NCBI GenBank assembly: GCA_025200525.1 | Contig: CM045770.1 | Coordinates: forward strand, 117,963,429 to 118,027,428 | Direction of reading: 5' to 3' | Source of the DNA: Camellia lanceoleosa | Taxonomy: Eukaryota; Streptophyta; Magnoliopsida; Ericales; Theaceae | DNA: 64,000 nt | Shown: positions 31,802 to 42,986 of the stretch, piece after piece | Layout of the letters: every line of letters begins with the position of its first letter | Numbering within the stretch: position 1 is the first letter of the stretch | The notes under the pieces: generated by a model | What the model saw: the letters and a program-made list of their open reading frames with translations, nothing else | What the model was told of the DNA's origin: nothing | The model's database searches: none | Position numbers and translations under genes: made by a program

Positions 31802-34800
31802 TGTCACGACCCAAACCCGCCTCTAAAAGTTTGGACCATGACCGGCCTGTACATAGGCCTTAAAACAGAATTTTAGAATAATATTTAATCACATACGGGG
31901 CCTTAAGCAGAAGCAATATCGATAAAAGACAATATCCATTGAGCTTGTGCATACATGATGGTTTAATTGGATTTAAGCATTTAAATACATTTCCAAATAT
32001 ACATATACAATCACATAATTTATATAGATCTCACACACACTTACATAAGACTTATTAATTTATATGACTCTCTACAATAAGCTAAGGCCTCCACGTGGAG
32101 ACATATCCCAAGCAACTTGGCTGACAGGTGAACCTTGGTACAACTCTAGTGTCAATCATCGATGGCTCACTTACAGAAATATACATAAAACAGAGTGAGC
32201 CAAGCTCAGTGAATAATAGTACTTAAATAATTCGATATTCAACTTGAATCACAATATATAACAATGCGTATTCAGAACGGCCTTAGGCCCAGTCTTTAAG
32301 CAGAATGGCTTTAAGCCAGAAGTTTCACAGATTGGCCCTCGGCCTAAAGGTTCACAAATTCACAAGTTGGCCTCCGGCCTTATAGATTCACAAGTCGGCC
32401 CTCGGCCTCATAGATTCACAAGTCGGCCCTCAGCCTCATAGATTCATAAGTTGGCTTTAAGCCCAGTTCACATATGTATGGACTCAAGAGGTGGCTCGTA
32501 CGGATTCTAGAGGTGACTTGCATTGCAGCACTTAGTTCCGTACAGCACTTTGTTCCATACCAGAAATCATTAGGTCTTAAAGACCAAGCCATCCATATCA
32601 TGTCATAGCATAGTATAACCGAAATAGATAAACAAAAACAAATTCATACATATTCTTAATTATGCTTAAATCATAAACAGAAATTAGAGTTTATACTTGA
32701 TTATACATGATACCTCCAATAGCGCTAACAAATCAATATAGAACATACTCGTTAGTTCCATAACGGAACCTCTGGTACCGGGAACTTGTAACATACTTGA
32801 ACCACGGTATTATTACCCCCGGGTAAGGGCCATGTGCTAAGGATGCCATGGATACTTTTACATATATGGACAATCATTCATTAATTCAAAACATAACATA
32901 TTAGAAAATAGAGCATTTCTTAGCGAATACAGAACAGTTCACATTCTAACATAGGTCACATAATGAGGTTAAACCCTTGCATTCATGTCGTAAATGCTAG
33001 ATGACTTCGAGTCCATACGTAACACAACAGAATAATCTTGGGTTCACACAGATACCATTGTTCAAGGATGAACGTAAGTTCCATTCATTCATTAAGAAGT
33101 AACGTAATATGCTAATAAATAACAGAGGGTTAATATTCGTTATTGACAGAACAAAATGATTCTTAAGTCATACCGATGTACGCAAATCTTCCGACGTTCA
33201 TATAAGTTCACATTGATTTCCAATCATCATAAATGTTCATGAACACTAACGAAGAACAGAGCGTTAGTGACAATAATTATCAATAGTAAATAAAATGTCC
33301 ATTTCCATACTACTACTCACAGTGGTAGGTCTCTGATAGCGGTGGAACGATGCCCTCGTCTTGCCCTACAAACACAATACACATAACAGATTATGAGAAT
33401 AATACCGATCTCTTTTTATTCCTTACTCAATAGCTATGGTGGTTTTAGACTCATTAGTCTTCCATAGGTTTTAATCCATGCCTCATAAGATAGGAGGAAT
33501 CGATAGGAGAAAGGTTCAGACGAAGAAACGGTACAAACCCAGTAAACAGAAAGTGAACAGTCGTCACTAATTTGGGCATAATTATTTATATATTTATAAT
33601 TTTGGAGTGAAACCACCACCATTGGAAACTAGACTTCTGGGGCATGATTTTAGGCTCAATAATCACTCAAAACGGAGTTCGGATGCAAAAAATATGCTTG
33701 TTCAAAGTTACAAGGTATAAGCTGAAACAGGGGTGACCGCTCGTGCGGCCCAATTCTGCTCGTGCAGAAGAACCTGGCCGCTCGAGCACCCAAAAGCAGA
33801 ATGAAAACTTCCTTTTTTCTTCATGCTCTGCTCGTGCGGTGCCCATGGCCGCTCGTGCGGTCTGGGCAGAATCAAACACTCCAAAAATGATTTTTGCTCC
33901 AACACTTGATCTATTCATTTTTTAAGTTTGATTTCAAGTCTAATTACTCAAAAACATGTATAATTCCTTCCAAAACACAATCAACTAACATCATCAAATC
34001 AAATCTCATCTTTTTCTATATATCCAACCTTTCATTATGTATGCCCAAATCATATAGATATAACTTAGATTTAAGGAACACATGGTTTAATTCCTTCAAT
34101 TCAACCCAATCCATTCATAATTCAACATATTTGTTTATTTACATATCCAACTTCCAAGTTACTTTTTGATTTCATGTAGTAGGGAAATCATCAATAAGGA
34201 TGATAGTTAAAGCCACATACTTCATCTTAAATCTTTGTTTTTCCCCTTGATTCCTTCAATCTCCCAAGCTTCCATGGATAGTGAGCTCTCTTTCTCTCTT
34301 GGAGAGCTTCTCCTCTCCTTTGCCCTCTCTTCCTCTCGGTTCTCTCTCTCCCTCCCTCAGATATTTGTTTGACTTCAAAAATGATAAGCCCCCCCCACAC
34401 ACATGGCCTATCCACATATATATACACATACACACATAAGTTCATCAACCAAACGTGCCCTTACGAATCGCACAAAATCAAATTCCAGTTAAACTTCCCA
34501 TATGGCTCTAAAAATTATGCTGATCATAAATATGTCCTCTGTTCTGGTTTCTGAAGTCTCTAAGGCCTTCAATTTGTAGTACTAAGTTAACCACCCAAAC
34601 CTACATTAACAAATCAGACAAATTAGATTTCTAATTAATTTTCCCAAATAGTTCTAAAAATTCTCATTAACATATACAAGTACTCAATTTTGATTTCTGA
34701 ACCCATAAGGTCGGTAATTTAAATTTTAAAGTCGTAACTCAATAGATCATCTTTCAATTCGAACAGATATCCTCAAATTGAAGAACATTAATCCACAAGT

Positions 34801-34841
34801 GCATAAAGGTAATTTCTGATACGGATTTTGGGGTTGTTACA
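31802..34841 (-). repeat. Element E downstream LTR (3040 bp)
   Basis: Plus-strand limits TGTCACGACCC and GGGGTTGTTACA. Contains an array of GGCC(Y)T(C/A)GGCC imperfect palindromes (32275-32470) and CTCGTGCGG motifs (33735-33870). On the minus strand a TATATATA box near 34415-34425 is followed by a GA-rich leader (34360-34280). A segment at about 33571-33660 is absent from the partner LTR. Open frames within are not called. Confidence 0.9.
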
Positions 34842-34860
34842 TTCTCCCCACCTTAAGAAG
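34842..34860 (-). promoter_or_regulatory. Element E polypurine tract
   Basis: Minus strand CTTCTTAAGGTGGGGAGAA immediately before the LTR start TGTAACAACCCC. Confidence 0.8.
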
Positions 34861-37484
34861 TTTGGTCCTTCAAACTTGATTCACCTTGTCACAAGCTAGT
34901 TTCATGTTGGACCTACAACATTTCTCAATCCTTCAACAGTTCATAATCCTGTACAGTTAATCTTAGTGAAGTTTGTGTTAAAAATCACAAGTAACTCAAT
35001 TGCTAATAAAGCTCAGTAACATTAACCACGAGTCATATACTCCAAATAATAAATCAACTTCAAGGGTGTGTAGGAATTAATTCTCTTTAAGTATTTTGTT
35101 GTAAGTGCCTCAAGAGCCATCGATCATAACTCAAATTCTTTAGTCTCACAACAATCCCAAGTATGATAATTCTTCAGAAAATAAGGGCATAAGTTCTAAC
35201 CCAACCACATGCGTTATAAGTTAAACCTTCATTTACTATAACCATCCCTATCGATTTCTATTACCACAATTTCCTTTCACAGGCTCTCTCAAATTCATAC
35301 TTACTTTTCCACTTACCGGTGCTTACCGATTAATGTTCTCATTATCGAAGTTTAACTTATCATCATACATATATACAAAGATCATTAATCCTAAATTGAT
35401 TTGGTTACTACACATCATCTGATAATATCGTAATGATCACAAAATCAACTTCACACTAATGAACACGATTTTATAGAATCAAAACACAAAACACATAACA
35501 TTTTGTGTTCTAATAACTTCAAGTAGACCGAGCACCATATCTAATCCGAATTTTTTTTTTTTTTGGTTCCATAATTACTAAAACATTCTTATCATGGACA
35601 AAAACATTTTCCAAAAATATGTAATACATAAAGTTCATCAAACCTTTCATAATTACACATAGTACGTTGGTCATAGACATTATTCAGAAACTTATCAGAT
35701 CTTTCAAAGATTATCAGATGGTGGGATAATTTCCCTATAACATTCGACATATTTAAACTTTGACAGAACAACCTCTGGTCCAATTTATAACAGATAAGAC
35801 ATAATGACTTCAAGTTCAACATATTATTCATATAGAATTCATTAAGCATGCCACAATAAATTATCAAATGGGAAACTCGTTCATGCATAGCAAAATATCT
35901 CTTTCAGAAAACTTGTCACATCCTAAACATTCGGAGTTTCGTAGCATATCTAGTCATTTTGAGTGAAATTATGCGGAAAACTCATCATATCATAAACATA
36001 TCAGAAGTTCATAACATATTTTATCATTTCAGAAAATACTTACCACATAGAACATTTCATAACCAAAATATAGATTTCATTAAACATCGCATAGCATAAC
36101 CATTTTCAAAATCACTTATACAGAAGTATCTTTACAAAGACATTACTCACTTAGGTCCATAGTCAACTCACGTAAGGACACACACTATTCATCTATGTCG
36201 GAAGTACCGAATGTAATTGATGGTATGACATCTCTAAATAACACAGATAACATAAGTTTCCTTCCGATGAGCTCTCATTTTCATATCACAATAAAGGAAC
36301 AAGCCTTGAATTAATTCTCCTACAAATATTTCATCCTTCATTAGTAACGGTGAGTTTATGGTAGCAATGTGTTAGGTTCAGAACAAAACATATCAAAACA
36401 ACATTATGTCCTTCAGACAAATGGCAGTCCACAAAAGAAGCACAATTTTCCTTCACTAGCATACATACCTCAATTTCCTCAACATACACTCTATCTCTAC
36501 AAATTAACATACTCAACACCACCAATGTCCTAGTCAAGATTTCAATTTCCTTGTATCATTAAACTTCCATAAAATTCCACCGAATATTATGTGATCACAA
36601 ATCATGTTACTTGTATTTATTAACATTCCAGGTAGCAATTTCAACATCCTAACTCTTGATTACTAGTTCCATGCTTGTTATCAATCATCCAATATCTCAA
36701 TCACAATAATTCCATGATTTGTCAACTACCATAATTCCAATGTCTCTTTCTCAAATATTCTTTCTATGGCTTCAAGCAAAGCTCTAAATCTCTCATCATT
36801 TCATGTTTCCAGAACTCAACATGCTTGCACTCCCCATTATTCAAGTCAAACACCACAATTTCATAAACCTTAGCTTTCTGTTTCCTTATACATATCATGT
36901 AGAGAAATGACCTTTTGGCCTCAAGACTTGCACTGCGAACCAAATACATCTTAATCTTTCCTTATCATTAAAATTTCATAAGACTGTCAAACTTCCATAC
37001 TTATTATTGATCATCGCATTTCTTAATTGTCATAACTCCATACACTTTATTCATCAACCATACCTCAGTTTCCCTGAAATTTCTTATGGTTAATTTCACA
37101 TGTAATCCATATAAAAACTAAGTTTACTCTCTATTCACATCACGTTTCCCCAAACATGCTTATATTTATCAATTTCATTAACCGAAGAACACCGATATTC
37201 CATATCTTTCAAACATTAGCCTTATATAACCCATTCTCACTTCATAACAATTATCCAATTTTCCTTAGTCACAAAACTCAGTCTATGAAACAAAACATAT
37301 GAATCTTCTTTTGTTACCTCAGAATCCATGAGAATTCTCATTCTTAATCTCGATACTCAATGTATTATACAAGCTCACAAAGATCCTTTAAAATGCACAC
37401 CATATGCTTTCGTTACCGGATGCATGCAACTTAAATGCATTCTAGACATTCTAATGCTCAATGGACACGTGTGTGAGATCTTAA
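34861..37484 (-). other. Element E internal region, non-coding
   Basis: AT-rich and without any recognisable gag, protease, RT or integrase block in six frames; the longest open frames (for example 35888-35592 minus) have no domain-like features. It probably serves only as packaging and filler sequence of a non-autonomous element. Confidence 0.75.
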
Positions 37485-37503
37485 CTCGTGCTCTAATACC
37501 ACC
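37485..37503 (-). promoter_or_regulatory. Element E primer binding site
   Basis: Minus strand GGTGGTATTAGAGCACGAG next to the LTR end GGTCGTGACA; an initiator tRNA-Met type PBS. Confidence 0.85.
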
Positions 37504-40490
37504 TGTCACGACCCAAACCCGCCCCTAAAAGTTTGGACCATGACCGGCCTGTACATAGGCCTTAAAACAGAATTTTAGAATAATATTTAATCATATACGG
37601 AGCCTTAAGCAAAAGCAATATCAATAAAAGACAACATCCATTGAGCTTGTGCATACATGATGGTTTAATTGGACTTAAGCATTTAAATACATTTCCAAAT
37701 ATACATATACAATCACATAATTTATATAGATCTCACACACACTTACATAAGACTTATTAATTTATATGACTCTCTATAATAAGCTAAGGCCTCCACGTGG
37801 AGACATATCCCAGGCAACTTGGCTGACAGGCGAACCTCGGTACAACTCTAGTGCCAATCATCGATGGCTCACCTACAAAAATATACATAAAACAGAGTGA
37901 GCCAGGCTCAGTCAATAATAGTACTTAAATAATTCGATGTTGAACTTGAATCACAATATATAACAATGCGTATTCAGAACGGCCTTAGGCCCAGTCTTTA
38001 AGCAAAATGGCTTTAAGCCAGAAGTTTCACAGATTGGCCCTCGGCCTAAAGGTTCACAAATTCACAAGTTGGCCCCCGGCCTCAGATTCACAAGTTGGCC
38101 CTCGGCCTCATAGATTCACAAGTCGGCCCTCGGCTTCATAGATTCACAAGTTGACTTTAAGCCCAGTTCACATATGTATGGACTCAAGAGGTGGCTCGTA
38201 CAGATTCTAGAGGTGACTCGCATTGCAACACTTAGTTCCGTACAACACTTTGTTCCATACCAGAAATCATTAGGTCTTAAAGACCAAGCCATCCATATCA
38301 TGTCATAGCATAGTATAACCGGAATAGATAAACAAAAACAAATTCATACATATTCTTAATTATGCTTAAATCATAAACAGAAATCAGAGTTCATACTTGA
38401 TTATACATGATACCTCCAATAGTGCTAACAAATCAATATAGAGCATACTCGTTAGTTCCATAACGGAACCTCCGGTACCGGGAACTTGTAACATACTTAA
38501 ACCACGGTATTATTACCCTCGGGCAAGGGCCATAGACCACGGTATTATTACCCCCGGGTAAGGGCCATGTGCTAAGGATGCCACGGATACTTTTACATAT
38601 ATGGACAATCATTCATTAATTCAAAACGCAACATATCAGAAAATAGAGCATTTCTTAGCGAAGACAGAACAGTTCACATTCTAACATGGGTCACATAATG
38701 AGGTTAAACCCTTGCATTCATGTCGTAAATGCTAGATGACTTCGGGTCCATACGTAACACAATAGAATAATCTTGGGTTCACACAGATACTATTGTTTAA
38801 GGATGAACGTAAGTTCCATTCATTCATTAAGAAGTAACGTAATATGCTAATAAATAATAGAGGGTTAATAATCGTTGTTGACAGAACAAAATGATTCTTA
38901 AGTCATACCGATGTACGCAAATCTTCCGACGTTCATATAAGTTCACATTGATTTCCAATCGTCATAAATGTTCATGAACACTTACGAAGAACAGAGCGTT
39001 AGTGACAATAATTATCAATAGTAAATAAAATGTCCATTTCCGTACTACTACTCACAGTGGTAGGTCTCTGATAGCGGTGGAACGATGCCCTCGTCTTGCC
39101 CTACAAACACAATACACATAACAGATTATGAGAATAATACCGATCTCTTTTTATTCCTTACTCAATAGCTATGGTGGTTCTAGACTCATTAGTCCTCCAT
39201 AGGTTTTAATCCATGCCTCATAAGATAGGAGGAATCGATAGGAGAAAGGTTCAGACGAAGAAATGGTACAAACCCAGTAAACAGAAAGTGAACAGTCGTC
39301 ACTAGGCTCAAGAATCACTCAAAATGGAGTATGGATGCAAAAGATATGCTTGTTCAAAGTTACAAGGTATAAGCTAAAACATGGGTGGCCGCTCGTGCGC
39401 TCCAATTCCGCTCGTGCGGAAGAACCCAGCTGCTCGAGCGCCTAAAAGCATAATGAAAACTTCTTTTTTTCTTCATGCTCCGCTCGTGCGGTGCCCATGG
39501 CCGCTCGTGCGGTCTGGACAGAATCAAACACTCCGAAAATGGTTTTTGCTCCAACACTTGATCTATTCATTTTTTAAGCTTGATTTCATGTCTAATTACT
39601 CAAAAACATGTATAATTCCTTCCAAAACATAATCAACTAACATCATCAAATCAAATCTCATCTTTTCCTATATATCCAACCTTCCATTATATATGCCCAA
39701 ATCATATAGATATAACTTAGATTTAAGGAACACATGGTTTAATTCCTTCAATTCAACCCAATCCATTCATAATTCAACATACTTGTTTATTTACATATCT
39801 AACTTCCAAGTTACTTTTTGATTTCATGTAGTAGGGAAATCATCTATAAGGATGATAGTTAAAGCCACATACCTCATCTTAAATCTTTGTTTTTCTCCTT
39901 GATTCCTTTAATCTTCCAAGCTTCTATGGATGGTGAGCTCTCTTTCTCTCTTGGAGAGCTTCTCCTCTCCTTTGCCCTCTCTTCCTCTCGGTTCTCTCTC
40001 TCCCTCAGATATTTGTTTGACTTCAAAAATGATAAGCCCCCCCCCACACACATGACCTATCCATATATATATACACACACACACATAAGTTCATCAACCA
40101 AACGTGCCCTTACGAATTGCACAAAATCAAATTCCAATTAAACTTCCCAGATGGCTCTAAAAATTATGCTGATCATAAATATGTCCTCTGTTCCGGTTTA
40201 TGAAGCCTCTAAGGTCTTCAATTTGCAGTACTAAGTTAACCACCCAAACGTACATTAACAAATCAGACAAATTAGATTTCCAACTAATTTTTCCAAATAG
40301 TTCTAAAAATTCTCATTAACATATACAAGTACTCAATTTTGATTTCTGAACCCATAAGGTCGGTAATTTAAATTTTAAAGTCGTAACTCAATAGATCATC
40401 TTTCAATTCGAACAGATATCCTCAAATTGAAGAACATTAATCCACAAGTGCATAAAGGTAATTTTTGATATGGATTTAGGGGTCGTTACA
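37504..40490 (-). repeat. Element E upstream LTR (2987 bp)
   Basis: Nearly the same sequence as 31802-34841, but lacking about 90 bp after 'acagtcgtcacta' and carrying two units of 'accacggtattattacccYcgg' at 38501-38570 where the partner has one. Confidence 0.9.
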
Positions 40491-40548
40491 TCAAGATTAC
40501 TAGCTGATTACGGCACTAAACCTATAGGGACGGGTTTGGGTCGTAACA
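40491..40548 (+). repeat. Element A 3' LTR, terminal fragment
   Basis: 'attactagctgattacggc' followed by 'actaaacctatagggacggg' and TTTGGGTCGTAACA, matching the last 55 bp of the 5' LTR (to 14492). Followed by the target duplication ACTTA. Confidence 0.88.
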
Positions 40549-40553
40549 ACTTA

Positions 40554-42981
40554 TGGTGAGCTTGTTGTTGTTTGCTTAGCCTTTACATTTCAAGTGCGGA
40601 CGAGAAACCCTTGCCGTGATGTGGGGATGCACTCCAGTTTTTCGTTATCAAAATTAGTAGACCATAAAATTACTAGGGTTATGACCTTTTTGTGAATTGT
40701 AATTCTTTAATTAGTTTCTGGTTTGTAATCTATATGATAACAAATTCATTTTTTTAATGTATTCAGTTATATGGCGTGCCTTCAGTAATACTACTAGGAG
40801 TCGACTCAATTTTATGAAAATAGAATAGGATAAATGATTGTGAACATGCAAATAACAAACTACTATATTTGGGAAATGGTTAAGAAATAAAAGAGGGTTT
40901 TCATTAAATAATCACATTTAAATTAATTGTTTTTAACCTAATTAATCACATAAAATTTAGGGCATTGACAACCTTATTATTGCATCTATACTATAAAAAG
41001 CATGCTATTGTGTCCTAAGAGCATACTATCGCTAAATTCATTTCCACATTAACACCTTCTTCTTTTATGATAGCTCTCTACTTCATTCTTCTTGTTTGGG
41101 TTGGTTAATTAATTTGGATTAATCTAAAGGGTGGTGATAATGTCATGCTAACATTTAAAGTAATTTTAAAACTTTATCCCATTATTCAAACCAAGATAGT
41201 TTTCCTTTCTTCTAGGGTGCATTTGATTACCAGTGTTAAAAGAGAAATTGAATGTGAAGAAAACATGATCGAATTATTGATCCAGTGTATAATTGTGACA
41301 TAAAGAGAATGAGATTGAAGGTGGGAACATGTGTCCCACCAAAAATTCAATCCGGTGTTTGTTTTGTATCGTATTGCACTTAATATAGAAGATTAAATAG
41401 AAAATTAAAACTTGGAGGGGGGTTAATAATATCATAGACAGTGTGATATTAGAATAATGAGGTCTCTCTAGATTATTTTTTTCCCTTCATCCAATAGTTA
41501 AAAATAATTATATATTTTTATTTCATTCTAACTACTTCAATCTTTTTATCCAATCATTTATTATATCTATTACCTCATTGTATAACTTATCTCCATATTC
41601 TTATTCACAATGCCATCATATATCCAATCATTTATCTCATCTAATCCCACGATATAACTTTGAGCTCATGTTAGATAGAAGGAGGAGAGTAAGCTCGGTG
41701 TTGATGGTAGGTGAACAACCAAGAGGGAAAGAAGGGAGAGCATAAGCTTGATGTGCAGAGAGGAAGCAAATGTACCAGAAACAGATGTAAATGAAAGAAA
41801 ATAATTATATCACTTTAATAAAAAAAAAAAAAGGGCGTTTATTGCGATTATCATAGCATCCATAGGCCCTAGCCCTGGGATAACAAGTTGACAGCCAGAT
41901 TTAACCTAACCTAAAAGAAGAGACCTACTACCGGGGCAAATATGGACTCCACTCACACTCGACAACAAAAGTCTTCAGAGTCTAGTGATAGGAGTACGGT
42001 GCGTGTCTGAAAACCGGACCCCTGAATGTTAAACCCAGACACCCTGCATGGAAGAAAAGCTGAGTTCTACTTTGCCACCACCCTCGGTGGTGAATTAAGT
42101 TAGTTTGAACATTAAAAGATAGACTAAATTTTTTTCTTTGGTCAATCGAAATAGGAAAAATATTTATATTATCAAACATATTACTAACTCGCAATGACTA
42201 GAAAGTCCACAAAAATTAACACAATAAACCAAATCTACGAAGGCATGCCTAACTACATACAATTCCCATAGTAATAAAGAAATAAACTATCATAAGGGTA
42301 TCAAACTCTTCTCCAGAGGCTGATCAAGTCACAATTTTTCTCTTTCTAAAAGTGCCATCATATAATTGTCCTTATCTAATTGCCAATTTCAAACATGCTA
42401 ACTTTTAAGTAATTTTTTTTTAATTTTTAAAAATACTAGTGTGAACATCTTCTCATAGATAAAAATGAAAATGAATCCATTTAGATTTGAGTGTCGACAC
42501 ATCCACTAATGCTGAATTTACATTGCAAATTTGTTAAAAAATAATTATTACATAAGAAAAGAAAACAGGATAAAAATGTAAAAAAGGTCTAACTTCGTTT
42601 TTTTCTCTTTTTCTTTTGGGTAATTTTATTTTTACACACCAATTCTCTTTAGTGCCCATATTTGTGTGGAGGTGAATATGGAATACTCTTTCAATCCAAA
42701 CAAGCCCTTGGATAATCTTCTCAGTTGTCACCTGAAATAAAAATAAAACTCCGAACGGTGATGCTGGAATTAGCACTCTGACGAACAAGTTAGTCGCTGT
42801 AGAAAAGTTGGTGTTTTATGGTTTCTTGAGGTTCAAGGTTCTGAGCACATACCTCCTTCTTGGGGCTTTCCTGCTCCTTTTATATAGTTATTCTCCTTGA
42901 TATTTTCTCTATGTAACCTAACCCTTCATCATCATCCTGTCAGGGCCCATTCCCTTACTATATTTCCTTGAAAGGGACAGT
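40554..42981. other. Spacer between element A and solo LTR F
   Basis: No gene recognised. The open frames at 41982-42194 and 42534-42788 (minus) have no domain features. A 'tctatactataaaaag' at 40985 resembles a Helitron 5' end but lacks a matching 3' end. Confidence 0.45.
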
Positions 42982-42986
42982 CTGGT

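Larger units (their letters stand above)
31802..40490 (-). mobile_element. Element E: LARD-like non-coding LTR retrotransposon
   Basis: 8689 bp flanked by a perfect 5-bp duplication TCAAG (31797-31801, 40491-40495). Two LTRs of about 3.0 kb (31802-34841 and 37504-40490) enclose 2662 bp with no gag or pol homology on either strand. PBS and PPT are present in minus orientation. The LTR end GGGTTTGGGTCGTGACA is almost the same as element A's (TTTGGGTCGTAACA). An A-like partner could therefore have supplied the proteins in trans (inference). LTRs differ at few positions by eye, so this is probably the youngest retrotransposon in the stack. Confidence 0.9.
6180..40548 (+). mobile_element. Element A: nested, degenerate Ty3/gypsy retrotransposon (chromovirus, Tekay/Del-like)
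   Basis: The 5' LTR starts at 6180 and ends at 14492 (interrupted by element B). The internal region runs 14493-26798 (interrupted by CACTA element C). The 3' LTR runs 26799-40548 (interrupted by solo LTR D and element E). Removing the inserts leaves a 3' LTR of about 2.4 kb and an internal region of about 4.75 kb, typical proportions for the Tekay/Del lineage of plant chromoviruses. The LTRs begin TGTAACAGCCCC (3' copy) and end TTTGGGTCGTAACA, and the flanks show a 5-bp target duplication with one mismatch: GCTTA at 6175-6179 and ACTTA at 40549-40553. Order on the plus strand is PBS, gag, protease, reverse transcriptase, RNase H, integrase, chromodomain-like tail, PPT. All frames are interrupted. 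Confidence 0.9.

Noticed and set aside
32270..32475. CRISPR-like regular spacing of repeats
   Set aside because: Units are variable imperfect palindromes within an LTR of a plant retrotransposon; there are no identical repeats with unique spacers.
33667..33925. Open frames on both strands with Ala/Arg-rich segments inside E's LTRs (also 39360-39632)
   Set aside because: Caused by the CTCGTGCGG motif cluster; the two LTR copies do not keep the same frame.
34842..37503. Search for gag-pol in the interior of element E
   Set aside because: No zinc knuckle, DTG, FIDD or integrase block was found in any frame; open frames are short and AT-driven.
40985..41475. Possible Helitron: 'tctatactataaaaag' at 40985 after an A, and a hairpin near 41429-41450 before CTAG
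   Set aside because: CTAG is followed by A rather than T, the hairpin is weak and no Rep/Hel coding sequence is present. Common AT-rich words explain it.
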